DNA from: Chloroflexota bacterium
Lineage (GTDB): Bacteria; Chloroflexota; Anaerolineae; UBA1429
DNA: 64,000 bases
Direction: 5' to 3'
NCBI GenBank assembly: GCA_019873625.1
Contig: JAIOAW010000011.1
Span: 16,077-80,076 of the forward strand
Numbering within the stretch: the first letter of the stretch is position 1; each line of letters starts with the position of its first letter. A program made the translations under genes and the position numbers. The notes beneath the pieces were generated by a model. The model searched no databases. It worked only from the letters and a program-made list of their open reading frames with translations, and was not told the DNA's origin. Shown here in pieces: positions 8,236 to 17,087 of this stretch.

Positions 8236-8767
8236 CCTATTAGGTGAGCGGGATGAGCCGTTCGCTTTTCTCGACCCCGGCCTTCTGGTGGATGGGGACC
8301 TGACCTTGACGCTCCGCATCTGCTTGCCTGGGGACCCTGCCCGGGGCTGGGCGCCGAGTTACGAATTCGAGATGCGCCACACTGAGCGAGGGACCCTCTT
8401 GGGGCACATCTCCCTGCGCATCGGCGAGAACGACCATCTACTCCTTTATGCGGGGCACATCGGCTACGAGGTGCTCCCCGAACATCGTGGCCATCATTAT
8501 GCAGCGCGCGCGTGCCGGCTCCTTTTGCCTTTGGCGCTTCGCCACGGGCTGGAGACGGTCTGGATCACCTGCGACCCCGATAATTGGGCCTCGCGGCGCA
8601 CGTGCGAATTGGCGGGGGCGCGCTTTGTGGAGATCGTGCGCGTCCCCCCAAGCGACGTGCTCTACTTGATGGGCCACCGTTGGAAGTGCCGCTATCGGCT
8701 GGATACCCGCCCTTGGCGGAAGCCCCATCCGGAGCCGCTGGCGAACGCCCAGCCGAAGGGGCGTTAG
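8222..8767 (+). CDS. GNAT-family N-acetyltransferase
   Basis: A predicted acetyl-CoA-dependent acetyltransferase of the RimJ/RimL-like group. The core shows 'YAGHIGYEVLPEHRGHHYA' (strand 4 and the acetyl-CoA loop) and 'TCDPDNWASRRTCELAGARF', the usual N-x-x-S helix before the last strands. ATG 8222 is preceded by GGGAG nine bases upstream; an earlier start at 8057 would read through sensor-gene sequence and is rejected. 181 aa is normal. Overlap with the sensor gene suggests cotranscription. The substrate is unknown. Confidence 0.8.
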   Translation: MMTSSLLGERDEPFAFLDPGLLVDGDLTLTLRICLPGDPARGWAPSYEFEMRHTERGTLLGHISLRIGENDHLLLYAGHIGYEVLPEHRGHHYAARACRLLLPLALRHGLETVWITCDPDNWASRRTCELAGARFVEIVRVPPSDVLYLMGHRWKCRYRLDTRPWRKPHPEPLANAQPKGR

Positions 8768-8842
8768 ATCGTGGCGGCAATAGGGCCTCGCAGCGCTTCC
8801 CCAATCCTCAGATACCCATACGCCCGCAAGAGGTAAACGCTT

Positions 8843-9514
8843 ATGCCCCTTCGCGCCATCCTGTTTGATTTCGACTTTACCCTGGTGGATGCCTCGCTTG
8901 GCGTGGTGGAGAGCGTGAATTACGCCCTGCAGCGGATGGGCCTACCCCCTGCCCCACGGGAGCGCATCCTCCCTACCATTGGCCTTTCGCTCAAAGAGAC
9001 GCTGATTGCCTTGGCGGGGCCAGAACACGCGGGGCGCTTGCGCGCATTTCACGATGCGTTCGTCTCCAAGGCCGACGAGGTGATGACCCCTCTCACGCGT
9101 CTCCTCGAACCCACGCCGGGGGTACTCCGCACCCTGCGCGCCTGGGGGCTAAAGTTGGCCATCTGCACGAACAAGTACCGTTACCGCGTCGAAGACATCC
9201 TGCGGTGCAACGGCCTGGAGGGCGCCGTAGATGTCATCATCGGGGCAGATGACGTCTCCTACGGTAAGCCGCACCCCGAGCCGTTGGAACGTGCCATGGC
9301 AGCCCTTGGGGTAGCCCCCAATGAGGCCCTCTACGTGGGAGATAGCGCCGCCGATGCCGAGGCGGCCCAGCGCGCGGGCGTGGCCTTTGTGGCGGTGCGC
9401 TCGGGTTGCACACCGCACGAGGCGCTGGAGGCCTTCCCGCGCCTCGCCGAACTGGATGATGTGGGGGAACTGCCGGCCTGGTTGGCCGCGCAAGGGTTCG
9501 CCCAAACGCCTTAG
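8843..9514 (+). CDS. HAD-superfamily phosphatase, phosphoglycolate phosphatase-like
   Basis: The motif 'LFDFDFTLVD' carries the DxDxT nucleophile, 'ICTNKY' is motif II with Thr, 'GKPHPEP' holds the motif III Lys, and 'YVGDSAADAEAA' is motif IV. The helical cap after motif I is of the Gph/PpaX type. 223 aa is typical for this subgroup. The substrate could be 2-phosphoglycolate, pyrophosphate or another small phosphate ester. Its stop codon is interleaved with that of the convergent LysM gene. Confidence 0.84.
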   Translation: MPLRAILFDFDFTLVDASLGVVESVNYALQRMGLPPAPRERILPTIGLSLKETLIALAGPEHAGRLRAFHDAFVSKADEVMTPLTRLLEPTPGVLRTLRAWGLKLAICTNKYRYRVEDILRCNGLEGAVDVIIGADDVSYGKPHPEPLERAMAALGVAPNEALYVGDSAADAEAAQRAGVAFVAVRSGCTPHEALEAFPRLAELDDVGELPAWLAAQGFAQTP

Positions 9515-11259
9515 CGCCAGGTGAAGACGTGTTCTTCGCTGGGCGGGCTTTGGGGAATCTCGACCGTGCCCTCGGCGGCTAGGCGCACCACGGTAACATC
9601 CCAATATACCTGCCGCGAACGCCTCCCTTCCGGGTAGACGCGATCCGTCAGGCGGTAAGAGGTGGCCTTGGTATAAAAGACCACCGGCGCCTCGCGCTCC
9701 CCCTGGCCCCACACGCGCAGGCGATACCACTCATCTTCTGCTAAGATGCCCACCGAGGTCCAGTTGAGGAGCGGCAAAACCGTCGCGCCCTGCAAAGAAC
9801 TGCCGTTCGTCGGCCACAAGGGCACGGGGGCGCGGTAGCGAAAGGCCGGCGTGGGCAGGCGCGTCAGCGTGGGCGAAGGGCTGGGCGTGGGCGTAGCCGT
9901 GGGGGTTTCGGTAGGCGTCTCCGTAGGGGTGAGGGTGAGTGCCGCCCCGGCCGAGGGGATGGTCAACACCTGACCAATTTGAAGGAGGGTGCGTTCTGTA
10001 ATCCCGTTGGCCTTGGCGATCTCGGCTGTGGAGACGCCGAAGCGCACCGCAATGCTCCCCAGCGTATCTCCCTTGACCACCGTATAGGTGATGGAAACTG
10101 GCGTCGCCGTGGGCGTAGGCGTGGGGAGCGGCGTGCGGTTGCTCGTGGGCGTGGCCTCAGGAAGGGGGGCACCCTCCTCGCCCTCGCTGGGGATGCGCAG
10201 GACTTGGCCGATTTGGAGTTTCGTCTCCAGCGTGATGCCGTTTGCCTCCGCGATGCGCGCCGCCGAGACGTCATACAAGAGCGCGATGCGCCCCAGCGTA
10301 TCGCCCTTGGCCACGGTATGCACGCGAGGGGTCGGCGTGGGAGTGGCCGTCGGCGTCACGGTGGCGCCTTGGCGCGCCGCCTCGGCGGCACTGAGGCCGG
10401 CCAGGCTCGCCAACCCCAAGCCCGGCGGCGTCGGCGTGGCCGTGGGTGCCAAAGTCGGCGTGGGCTGTTCCGTGGGGGTAACCGAGGGCGTAGGGATCAG
10501 GGCCGCCGCGAGCGGCTGTTCGCTCCCCTTCGCGGGGGGGATGAGGAGTTCCTGCCCGAGTTGCAGAATCGAATCCTCTTTGATGCCATTGAGCGCTGCG
10601 ATTTCGGCCACGGTTACGTCATATTGGGCGGCGATGCGCCCGAGGATATCCCCCTTGGCCACCACGTGCACCCGCAGCGTGGGCGTGGCCGAAGGCGCCT
10701 CGAGCGGGGCAGATGGGGCCGTTGCCGCCGGTGAAGCCGTAACCTCAGCATTTGTCGGCACCGGCGTGGGCGAAAGCCCGGTGGGGATGGCCGTGATGCT
10801 CGGCGTAACCGTTGGCGTGGCCGTAGGCCGCCGCGTGGCCGCGCGGGTAGGGCTGGCGGAGGCGGCCAGGGAAGGCGTCAGCGAAGGGGAGGGAATCTCG
10901 AGGAGGGCCTGAGCGGCCTGGGAGGCCACCTTTTTCACAGTGCCGGCCAAGCCGCTGGTCGGGAGGGCTGACCCTACCCGCCAGATTTGCCACCCCCCGA
11001 ATGCCATGAGAGCGACAACCCCCACCGCGAGGAACGCAAGCCGCCAGGGCACGCGGCGCTGAGGCGCAGCACTCACGCGCGGCGCCCCACAGATGAGGCA
11101 GACGGTATCTTCGGGTGCATAACGCGCCCCACACGAGGGGCAGTGCTCGGAGATTTTCGGCGTTTCGAGGGTGGCGCCGCACACTGGGCACACAGCCACG
11201 CCCTGTTGCACACGGGCCTTGCAGGCACGGCACCGCCTTTGGCTTAAGAAAGGTAACAT
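9511..11259 (-). CDS. Zinc-ribbon, single-TM, triple-LysM surface protein
   Basis: The start at 11259 is chosen because the protein then begins just before the first zinc ribbon; a longer frame from 11364 would read back into the HD gene. Two zinc ribbons (C10/C13/C24/C27 and C40/C43/C54/C57) are followed by a TM helix near residues 70-90. Outside the membrane, Pro/Thr-rich linkers separate three LysM domains, each with 'KGDxLGxIA' and 'LQ(I/L)GQ...IP'; their DNA lies near 10540-10685, 10185-10330 and 9955-10090. A C-terminal beta domain ('PVPLWPTNGSSL') ends the protein. LysM implies peptidoglycan or glycan binding, while the ribbons should be cytoplasmic. Confidence 0.85.
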   Translation of the reverse strand: MLPFLSQRRCRACKARVQQGVAVCPVCGATLETPKISEHCPSCGARYAPEDTVCLICGAPRVSAAPQRRVPWRLAFLAVGVVALMAFGGWQIWRVGSALPTSGLAGTVKKVASQAAQALLEIPSPSLTPSLAASASPTRAATRRPTATPTVTPSITAIPTGLSPTPVPTNAEVTASPAATAPSAPLEAPSATPTLRVHVVAKGDILGRIAAQYDVTVAEIAALNGIKEDSILQLGQELLIPPAKGSEQPLAAALIPTPSVTPTEQPTPTLAPTATPTPPGLGLASLAGLSAAEAARQGATVTPTATPTPTPRVHTVAKGDTLGRIALLYDVSAARIAEANGITLETKLQIGQVLRIPSEGEEGAPLPEATPTSNRTPLPTPTPTATPVSITYTVVKGDTLGSIAVRFGVSTAEIAKANGITERTLLQIGQVLTIPSAGAALTLTPTETPTETPTATPTPSPSPTLTRLPTPAFRYRAPVPLWPTNGSSLQGATVLPLLNWTSVGILAEDEWYRLRVWGQGEREAPVVFYTKATSYRLTDRVYPEGRRSRQVYWDVTVVRLAAEGTVEIPQSPPSEEHVFTWR

Positions 11260-11269
11260 CGCACTCTCA

Positions 11270-11866
11270 TCAATCGGTCTGGCCCGTTTCGCCCTTTGAG
11301 CCGGCCAGGCCCAATTCCTCGGCAATGGGTTTGAGCGCCTCGATAACAAAGGCGATGTGCTCATTAAGGTCCACGCCGAGTTCGGCCGCGCCGCGCTCGA
11401 TTTCTTCGCGGTTCACACCGCGTGCGAAGGCCTTATCCTTCCACTTTTTGCGCACGGAACTCGCCTGCAAGTTGGCGATATCCTTATCGGGCCGCACCAA
11501 CACGCAGGCGGCGATGAGGCCGGTCAGTTCGTCTACCGCAAAAAGCGCCTTCGCCATCCGCGTTTCGCGGGGGACGTTCAGATAGGAGGCATGCCCCTTC
11601 ACGGCGTCAATGATCTCTTGGGGCCAGCCCATCTCCTCAAGGATGCGCACCCCAGCCATCGGGTGGTGCTCCAGGCTGATCTCCGGGTGCTCTTCGTAGT
11701 CGAAATCGTGGATCAAGCCGGCAATCCCCCACAATTCCTCATCCTCGCCATATTTGGCGGCATAGGCGCGCATCGCCGCTTCTACCGCCAAGGCGTGCTT
11801 GATAAGGCTAGGGTTATGCGTGTGCTCGGTGAGCAAAGCCCAGGCTTCTTCCCGCGTCGGTTTCAC
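11270..11866 (-). CDS. HD-domain hydrolase
   Basis: A metal-dependent phosphohydrolase-like protein of the HD superfamily (HDIG subgroup). Visible metal ligands are 'IKHALAVE' (first His), 'AGLIHDFDY' (the HD pair), 'LEHHPMAG' and 'AVKGHASYL'. The start is GTG at 11866 with AGGAGG upstream. 198 aa is typical. It lies between rph and the LysM gene on the same strand with short gaps. The substrate cannot be predicted; homologues are often annotated as nucleotidyl or cyclic-dinucleotide hydrolases without evidence. Confidence 0.82.
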   Translation of the reverse strand: MKPTREEAWALLTEHTHNPSLIKHALAVEAAMRAYAAKYGEDEELWGIAGLIHDFDYEEHPEISLEHHPMAGVRILEEMGWPQEIIDAVKGHASYLNVPRETRMAKALFAVDELTGLIAACVLVRPDKDIANLQASSVRKKWKDKAFARGVNREEIERGAAELGVDLNEHIAFVIEALKPIAEELGLAGSKGETGQTD

Positions 11867-11912
11867 GGTAACCTCCTGGAATTCAGCAGCCGTCAGCGCG
11901 CAGCCGCTGGGT

Positions 11913-12626
11913 TTACTTTACAATATTGGCTTGCAATGTCAAGAGGTGGGCAATCCCCTCGCGCGCCAAGGCCAAAAGGGTCTCCAACTGGCCTGGCCCA
12001 AACGTGGCGCCCTCGGCCGAACACTGCACTTCTACATATTCGCCGGCGCCGTTCATTACGATGTTGCAATCCACCTGGGCGCGCGAATCCTCGGCGTAGC
12101 AAAGGTCGAGAAGGGGCACGCCCTCCACGAGGCCCACACTCACCGCGGCCACCGGAGCGCGAAAGACCTCTGGCCCGAGGAGGCCATTTTCTATCAGGCG
12201 TTGCAGCGCCAGGCGTAACGCCACATAGCCCCCGGTGATGGAGGCCGTGCGCGTTCCGCCATCCGCCTGGAGCACGTCGCAATCCACCGTAACCATCCGT
12301 TCGCCCAGGGCAGCGAGGTCCACGGCGGCCCGCAGCGAGCGGCCGATGAGCCGGCGGATCTCCTGCGTGCGCCCGGAGAGGTGATCCACCTCGCGCGGGC
12401 TGCGCGGCGAGGTGGAACCGGGTAACATCGCATACTCGGCGGTTACCCACCCCGTGCCGCGGCCGGCCATCCACGGGGGCACCGTATCGGAGATGGAGGC
12501 CGTGCACAGGACGATGGTCTTCCCCCACGTGATGAGGGCGGAGCCATCGGGCGCTTCCAAAAAGTTCGGCTCGATGCGGACGGGCCGCAAGGCGTTCGGC
12601 AGTCGGCCATCTATGCGCCGTTCCAT
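11913..12626 (-). CDS. rph: Ribonuclease PH
   Basis: RNase PH trims the 3' ends of tRNA precursors by phosphorolysis in the cytoplasm. The conserved '[16 protein letters not shown]', '[11 protein letters not shown]', '[14 protein letters not shown]' and '[18 protein letters not shown]' at the N-terminus, and '[10 protein letters not shown]'-type '[18 protein letters not shown]', are diagnostic. 237 aa matches the family. Its start overlaps the end of iorB, placing a tRNA-maturation enzyme inside the ior operon. Confidence 0.94.
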   Translation of the reverse strand: MERRIDGRLPNALRPVRIEPNFLEAPDGSALITWGKTIVLCTASISDTVPPWMAGRGTGWVTAEYAMLPGSTSPRSPREVDHLSGRTQEIRRLIGRSLRAAVDLAALGERMVTVDCDVLQADGGTRTASITGGYVALRLALQRLIENGLLGPEVFRAPVAAVSVGLVEGVPLLDLCYAEDSRAQVDCNIVMNGAGEYVEVQCSAEGATFGPGQLETLLALAREGIAHLLTLQANIVK

Positions 12627-13216
12627 CCCAGGCCCCTTTCATCAATGTAGGCCCACCCCTGGTGGAAGGCCTCCAGGTTCATCGCGGTGGTGCGTTCGGG
12701 CACGCGCCGGCGGATCACCTCTTCCCATACCGTCGCACCGATGGGGAGGAATCGGGCCAGGGCGCCGATGAGGACCACGTTATTCACCCGCGCGCTGCCC
12801 GCTTGCTGGGCAAGCGCCATAGCCGGCACGAGCACGCGGTTCGCTGAGGCAAAGGCGGCCGCCTGCACCTCCTCGCCGGGGTAGGGCATCAGGCCCGCGC
12901 TCACCACGAGCGGCGGGATGCGGTAATCGTTGATGAGCGCCACGCCCCCCGGCCTCAGCCAATGGGTATAGCGCAGGGCCTCCAGCCGCTCAAAGGCGAG
13001 GAGGTAATCCACCTCGCCCTGGGGGATAAGAGGCGAGAACACCTCTTCGGCCCAACGCACCTGGCTGATGACGCTCCCGCCCCGCTGGGCCATGCCGTGC
13101 ACTTCGGATTTTTTGACATCCAGCCCCGCCGCCACGCCAGCCAAGGCGATGAGATCCGCCGCAAGGAGCGTCCCCTGGCCGCCCACGCCCGCCACAAGGA
13201 AATTCGCCCGCATCAT
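12611..13216 (-). CDS. iorB: Indolepyruvate:ferredoxin oxidoreductase, beta subunit
   Basis: IorB is the small partner of IorA in the oxidative decarboxylation of arylpyruvates to aryl-acetyl-CoA with reduction of ferredoxin. The gamma-type domain is shown by '[17 protein letters not shown]' and '[13 protein letters not shown]'. The start is the ATG at 13216, with GGAGG seven bases upstream, overlapping the iorA stop. A longer frame from 13285 is rejected because it reads through iorA's end. 201 aa is typical. Confidence 0.92.
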   Translation of the reverse strand: MMRANFLVAGVGGQGTLLAADLIALAGVAAGLDVKKSEVHGMAQRGGSVISQVRWAEEVFSPLIPQGEVDYLLAFERLEALRYTHWLRPGGVALINDYRIPPLVVSAGLMPYPGEEVQAAAFASANRVLVPAMALAQQAGSARVNNVVLIGALARFLPIGATVWEEVIRRRVPERTTAMNLEAFHQGWAYIDERGLGWNGA

Positions 13217-15009
13217 CGGCGCACCTCCTCCCCCTCCTGGGGCGAGACGGCCTGCGCTGGGCAGAGTTGTTGGCAGATGCCGCACCCCGCGCAGAGGAGC
13301 GGGTCAATCTCCGCCACGGGGCGGCCATTTTGGGCCTGGTGCGTGGCGCTCTGAGAAAGCGCCGGGCAACCAAGGCTCAAACAAAGGCCGCAACCGAGGC
13401 AGGCCTCCGCGCGGACGGCCATCGGGGCCCGTTTGAAGCGTACCTCCGGCAGGAGCGCACAGGGGCGACTGGCGATGAGCACGGCCGGCTCATCGATCTC
13501 GAGATAGGCGCGCAGGGTCCGTTCGAGGGTCTCCAGGTCATAGGGGTCCACCGTGGCCACATAGCGGATTCCAAGTGCCCGCACTAGGGTCTCGAGATGC
13601 ACAGGCGGGGCGGGTTGCCCTTGCAATGTGTGGCCCGTGCCGGGGTGATCTTGATGGCCCGTCATCGCCGTGGTGCGGTTATCGAGGATGATCGTCACCG
13701 TTTTGCCGCCGTTGTAGGCGATGTTCAAGAGCGCCGGGATGCCGGCATGGAGAAACGTCGAATCTCCGATGACGGCGACGTTCTTTTGCGTGATGCCCGC
13801 CTTGGCCACGCCGTGGGCCACGCCGATGCTTGCCCCCATACACCCCGTGGAATGCACGGCGCTGAGCGGGGGCGCGAAGCCCAACGTGTAACAGCCGATA
13901 TCCCCGTTGACCACGACCTTGAGTTTGCGCAGGGTTATGTACACCGGCCGATGGGGGCACCCTGGGCAGAGCACGGGCGGCCTCGGCGGGAGATTGGCAA
14001 TCGGCGCGGCCCTCGGTTCGGGGCTTACGGGCAAGAGGCCGGCCCTTTGCGCGCAATCCCGCACCTGCTCCGGGGTGAACTCGCCCACGGCGGGGAAGAT
14101 GCTCTTCCCCTCACAGGGAATGCCCAGAAGGCGAATCTCCTCCTCCAAGAAGGGATCCAGCTCTTCAAGGACGATGAGCCGTTCGACGCCTTGGGCAAAC
14201 TCGGCCACCAACCGCGCCGGGATGGGATAGGTCATCCCCAGGCGCAAAAAAGAAGCCCCAGGGAACACCTCTCGTGCGTATTGGTAGGCCACCCCGCAGG
14301 AGACGATCCCCAGCCGCCGGTCCCCCCATTCGAGGCGGTTCACCTCCAAGGTATTGGCATATTCCGCCAAACGCACGATGCGCTCTTCCATCACCGGGTG
14401 GCGCTGGCGCGCATAGGCCGGCACCATCACATATTTCGGGGCGTCTATGCGGTAGGGGCGGGGCGTACTGTTCGCCTCAAGAGGGCGGTCTGGCCCTAGG
14501 GTCACAAGGCTTGAGGAGTGGGAGATGCGCGTCGTCAAGCGCACCATCACGGGCGTATCGAAGGCCTCGCTCAATGCAAAAGCAAGGCCGACCATCTTCT
14601 TGGCCTCTTGGCTATCGGAGGGTTCCAGGCAGGGGACGCGCGCGAACTTGGCATAGCGGCGGCTATCCTGCTCGCCCTGAGAACTGTGCATTCCGGGGTC
14701 ATCGGCTACAGCGATGACGAGACCGGCCTCAAGGCCCGTCATCGCGGCGTAAAAGAGGGCATCTGCCGCCACGTTGAGGCCCACGTGTTTCATCACGGCC
14801 ATAGCGCGTTGGCCCGCATAGGCCGCGCCAATGGCCACGTCGAGGGCGACTTTCTCGTTAGGCGACCATTCGGCGTATACGCCGGGCATAGGCGCCAAGG
14901 TTTCCAAAATCTCGGTGCTGGGGGTGCCGGGATACCCGGCCGCAACGGCTACCCCTGCTTCCCACGCACCCCGGGCGAGGGCCTGGTTGCCAGATAGGAG
15001 TTGCTTCAA
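13213..15009 (-). CDS. iorA: Indolepyruvate:ferredoxin oxidoreductase, alpha subunit
   Basis: The large catalytic subunit for anaerobic degradation of aromatic amino acids after transamination. The N-terminal part ('LLSGNQALARGAWEAG', 'YPGTPSTEI') is the pyrimidine-binding domain. The middle contains the thiamine diphosphate site 'GDIGCYTLG'. The C-terminus holds two 4Fe-4S motifs, 'CLGCGLCLSLGCP' and 'CAGCGICQQLCP'. A TTG start at 15009 with GAGAGGG upstream gives 598 aa, the usual length; the longer frame from 15102 lacks homology before this point. Together with the por operon it marks ferredoxin-based metabolism. Confidence 0.93.
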   Translation of the reverse strand: MKQLLSGNQALARGAWEAGVAVAAGYPGTPSTEILETLAPMPGVYAEWSPNEKVALDVAIGAAYAGQRAMAVMKHVGLNVAADALFYAAMTGLEAGLVIAVADDPGMHSSQGEQDSRRYAKFARVPCLEPSDSQEAKKMVGLAFALSEAFDTPVMVRLTTRISHSSSLVTLGPDRPLEANSTPRPYRIDAPKYVMVPAYARQRHPVMEERIVRLAEYANTLEVNRLEWGDRRLGIVSCGVAYQYAREVFPGASFLRLGMTYPIPARLVAEFAQGVERLIVLEELDPFLEEEIRLLGIPCEGKSIFPAVGEFTPEQVRDCAQRAGLLPVSPEPRAAPIANLPPRPPVLCPGCPHRPVYITLRKLKVVVNGDIGCYTLGFAPPLSAVHSTGCMGASIGVAHGVAKAGITQKNVAVIGDSTFLHAGIPALLNIAYNGGKTVTIILDNRTTAMTGHQDHPGTGHTLQGQPAPPVHLETLVRALGIRYVATVDPYDLETLERTLRAYLEIDEPAVLIASRPCALLPEVRFKRAPMAVRAEACLGCGLCLSLGCPALSQSATHQAQNGRPVAEIDPLLCAGCGICQQLCPAQAVSPQEGEEVRR

Positions 15010-15056
15010 CGATTTCCCTCTCGGTTTTAGGTTGGGCTTTGGGGGGAAAGGAAGCC

Positions 15057-15536
15057 CTAGCCGGCACGCCACGCCGCCAAGATAGTCTCTTGGCGCGCCC
15101 ACATCTGGCGTTCGCTTTCCTCATCGGCATGGTCATACCCCAAAAGGTGCAAGCACCCATGCACGACGAGGAGCGCGAGTTCATCCTCTATGGCGTGCCC
15201 TTGCTCAGCCGCCTGCCGAGCGGCCGTCGGAAACGAGATGATCACGTCGCCGAGGTAGTCTGCCGCCTCTTCTTCGGGTACGATGAACGGCTCAGCAGAC
15301 CCCTCCGCCGGGAAGGACAGGACGTCCGTCGGGGCATCGTTGCCCAGAAAATCGCGGTTCAGGGCACGGATCTCTTCATCGCCCGTGATGACAAGCGTTA
15401 CGCCGCCGCGTGTGCGCCCCTCCGCCCGGAGCACGGCCTCCACCAAGCCGCCTAGCCAAGCCTCCGAGAGCGCCTCGCGATACGGCTCATCTATCTGCAC
15501 CTCGATGGAAAGGGCCTGCTCGGCGTGATCCGTCAT
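15057..15536 (-). CDS. ybeY: Endoribonuclease YbeY (rRNA maturation factor)
   Basis: YbeY is a zinc metalloenzyme that takes part in 16S rRNA 3'-end processing and ribosome quality control. The motif 'HGCLHLLGYDH' provides the three zinc-binding histidines, preceded by 'LNRDFLGNDAPTDVLSFP', also typical. ATG 15536 overlaps the plsC stop (ATGA), and 159 aa matches the family; the open frame continues to 16019 but that part is the antisense-frame shadow of plsC. It lies between plsC and iorA on the same strand. Confidence 0.93.
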   Translation of the reverse strand: MTDHAEQALSIEVQIDEPYREALSEAWLGGLVEAVLRAEGRTRGGVTLVITGDEEIRALNRDFLGNDAPTDVLSFPAEGSAEPFIVPEEEAADYLGDVIISFPTAARQAAEQGHAIEDELALLVVHGCLHLLGYDHADEESERQMWARQETILAAWRAG

Positions 15537-16267
15537 ACGGGCAGTACCTGCAAATCGCCCCGCTCGCCGGCCAAATAGGCCGCGATGCGCTCGGCATACA
15601 CCCCGCGATAGCGCTCCGGCAGGTATTGACCGATCTGCACCATCACCAAATCCGCCAGTTCCTGGAGTTGATCCGTCGTAACCTTGCCGGAGAGTTGCGG
15701 CAAGCGGAAGGGCTTGCCGATGACGACGTGGCATTCCGGTCGCCGCAGGTGGCGCCACTCGCCCACGCGTTCCACGCCCCAATGCGCCACCGGCACGATG
15801 ACCGCATTGACCCTTTGGGCAATGTAGGCCACGCCGGGCTTGGCGCGTTGCATCGCGCCCGTCTTGCTGCGCGTCCCCTCTGGGGCGATGGCCAGCATCG
15901 TGCCCGATTCGAGGACGTCCATACAGGCCTTGAGCGCCCGACGGTCCACCTCGCCGCGCTTGACAAAGATCACCCCGGCGAGTTTGAGAAAGGTGTTGAT
16001 GACGATGTGATCGCGCCACTTGCCCGCGGCCAGGGTGACGATTTTGCGCGAGACGGCGGTAGCCACCACGCCGGGGTCAAACAGGTGCAGGTGGTTCACC
16101 ACCAAGATGGCCGGCCCGCTCGGGGGGATGTTCTCCATCCCCTCGGCGTGGTAGCGGTAGACAATCCGCACCAGGCCGCTGATGATGAACCGCAGTAAAC
16201 GGTACACAAGCGCCCCGCTGCGGTAATACGGGCTGGTGCGCTTCCTAGCCAAGGCTGTAACGGTCAC
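15533..16267 (-). CDS. plsC: 1-acyl-sn-glycerol-3-phosphate acyltransferase
   Basis: PlsC converts lysophosphatidic acid to phosphatidic acid at the inner membrane face. The catalytic 'NHLHLFDP' (NHx4D type), 'FVKRGEVDRRAL' and 'APEGTRSKTG' are the acyltransferase blocks. The start is GTG 16267. 244 aa is normal, and the N-terminus contains a hydrophobic membrane-contact stretch. It heads the plsC-ybeY-iorAB-rph-HD-LysM operon. PlsY, the enzyme for the preceding step, is encoded at 20287-20949. Confidence 0.9.
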   Translation of the reverse strand: MTVTALARKRTSPYYRSGALVYRLLRFIISGLVRIVYRYHAEGMENIPPSGPAILVVNHLHLFDPGVVATAVSRKIVTLAAGKWRDHIVINTFLKLAGVIFVKRGEVDRRALKACMDVLESGTMLAIAPEGTRSKTGAMQRAKPGVAYIAQRVNAVIVPVAHWGVERVGEWRHLRRPECHVVIGKPFRLPQLSGKVTTDQLQELADLVMVQIGQYLPERYRGVYAERIAAYLAGERGDLQVLPV

Positions 16268-16312
16268 AGCATAACCCCTTGTATCAAAAGGCTTGAGGCG
16301 AATACCACACCC

Positions 16313-16340
16313 ATTTTACCACAAGCCCTTTGGAAGGCAA
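16313..16340 (-). promoter_or_regulatory. Minus-strand promoter for the plsC-ybeY-iorAB operon
   Basis: On the minus strand TTGCCT (16335-16340) and TAAAAT (16313-16318) are 16 bases apart, about 46 bases before the plsC GTG. This separates the lipid/ior operon from the upstream rpe gene. Confidence 0.5.
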
Positions 16341-16360
16341 TATCCAAGCCTCGGACCATC

Positions 16361-17059
16361 CTAGGTCTTATCCATCTCCCCGGCGTGAGGATCCGTTTGA
16401 ATCGCCTTGCGCAAGCGCGCCGCATTCTCTGAGATGCTCGCCCCCGGCCAAAAGAGGCTGCTCGTCCCCCCCACCAGGATGTTGGCGCCCGCCTGGATCA
16501 TCCGGGGCGCCGCCTCGAAACTCACATTGCCATCCACCTCGATATCCAAATCCAGGCCGCGCGCCTGAAGCATCGCGCGTGCCTCAGCGACCTTGCGCAG
16601 TGTGGCGGGCACGAGTTTTTGGCCGGTGAAACCGGGGTTCACCGTCATAATGAGGAGGAGGTCGAGATCTTCTAGGATGTATTCAAGCGTACAGAGCGGC
16701 GTGGCCGGGTTGAGCGCCACGCCGGCGCGCGCCCCCAAGGCACGAATCTCCGCCAGGGTGCGTTGCAGGTGCCGCGTCGCCTCTTGATGCACGATCACAT
16801 ACGCCGCCCCCGCCTCGATGAAGCGTGCCACATACCGCTCAGGCGCCTCGACCATCAGGTGCACGTCCATCGGGAGCGTGCAGACTCGGCGCACGGCCCG
16901 CATCATATCCAGGTTGAGCGCAAAGTTGGGCACAAAGGCCCCATCCATTATGTCAATATGGAGCATCTCCACGCCGGCCTCGGCGATAGCCCTGAGGTCG
17001 CGCTCCAAGTGGAGCCAATCGGCGCAAGCGAGCGAGGCGCTCAAACGCAGGGGCGGCAT
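16361..17059 (-). CDS. rpe: Ribulose-phosphate 3-epimerase
   Basis: Rpe interconverts ribulose 5-phosphate and xylulose 5-phosphate in the pentose phosphate pathway. The TIM-barrel signature blocks are present: 'MLHIDIMDGAFVPNF', 'DVHLMVEAPERY', 'LIMTVNPGFTGQKL' and 'IEVDGNVSF', including the metal-binding His and the two catalytic Asp. ATG 17059 starts directly before the first strand; the longer frame from 17128 reads into the dehydrogenase gene. 232 aa is normal. It is the last gene of a minus-strand set with a zinc dehydrogenase and a TIM-barrel isomerase, so it may act on a related ketose phosphate. Confidence 0.88.
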   Translation of the reverse strand: MPPLRLSASLACADWLHLERDLRAIAEAGVEMLHIDIMDGAFVPNFALNLDMMRAVRRVCTLPMDVHLMVEAPERYVARFIEAGAAYVIVHQEATRHLQRTLAEIRALGARAGVALNPATPLCTLEYILEDLDLLLIMTVNPGFTGQKLVPATLRKVAEARAMLQARGLDLDIEVDGNVSFEAAPRMIQAGANILVGGTSSLFWPGASISENAARLRKAIQTDPHAGEMDKT

Positions 17060-17087
17060 AGCCAAGCCTCCAGCAGCGCGACCCTTT

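Noticed and set aside
10088..10912. Plus-strand Gly/Val-rich frame opposite the LysM gene
   Set aside because: Produced by the repetitive Pro/Thr linker DNA read backwards; no ribosome site.
13597..14499. Plus-strand open frame of 300 codons opposite iorA
   Set aside because: Antisense to a conserved gene with intact thiamine and Fe-S motifs; no start signal or domain.
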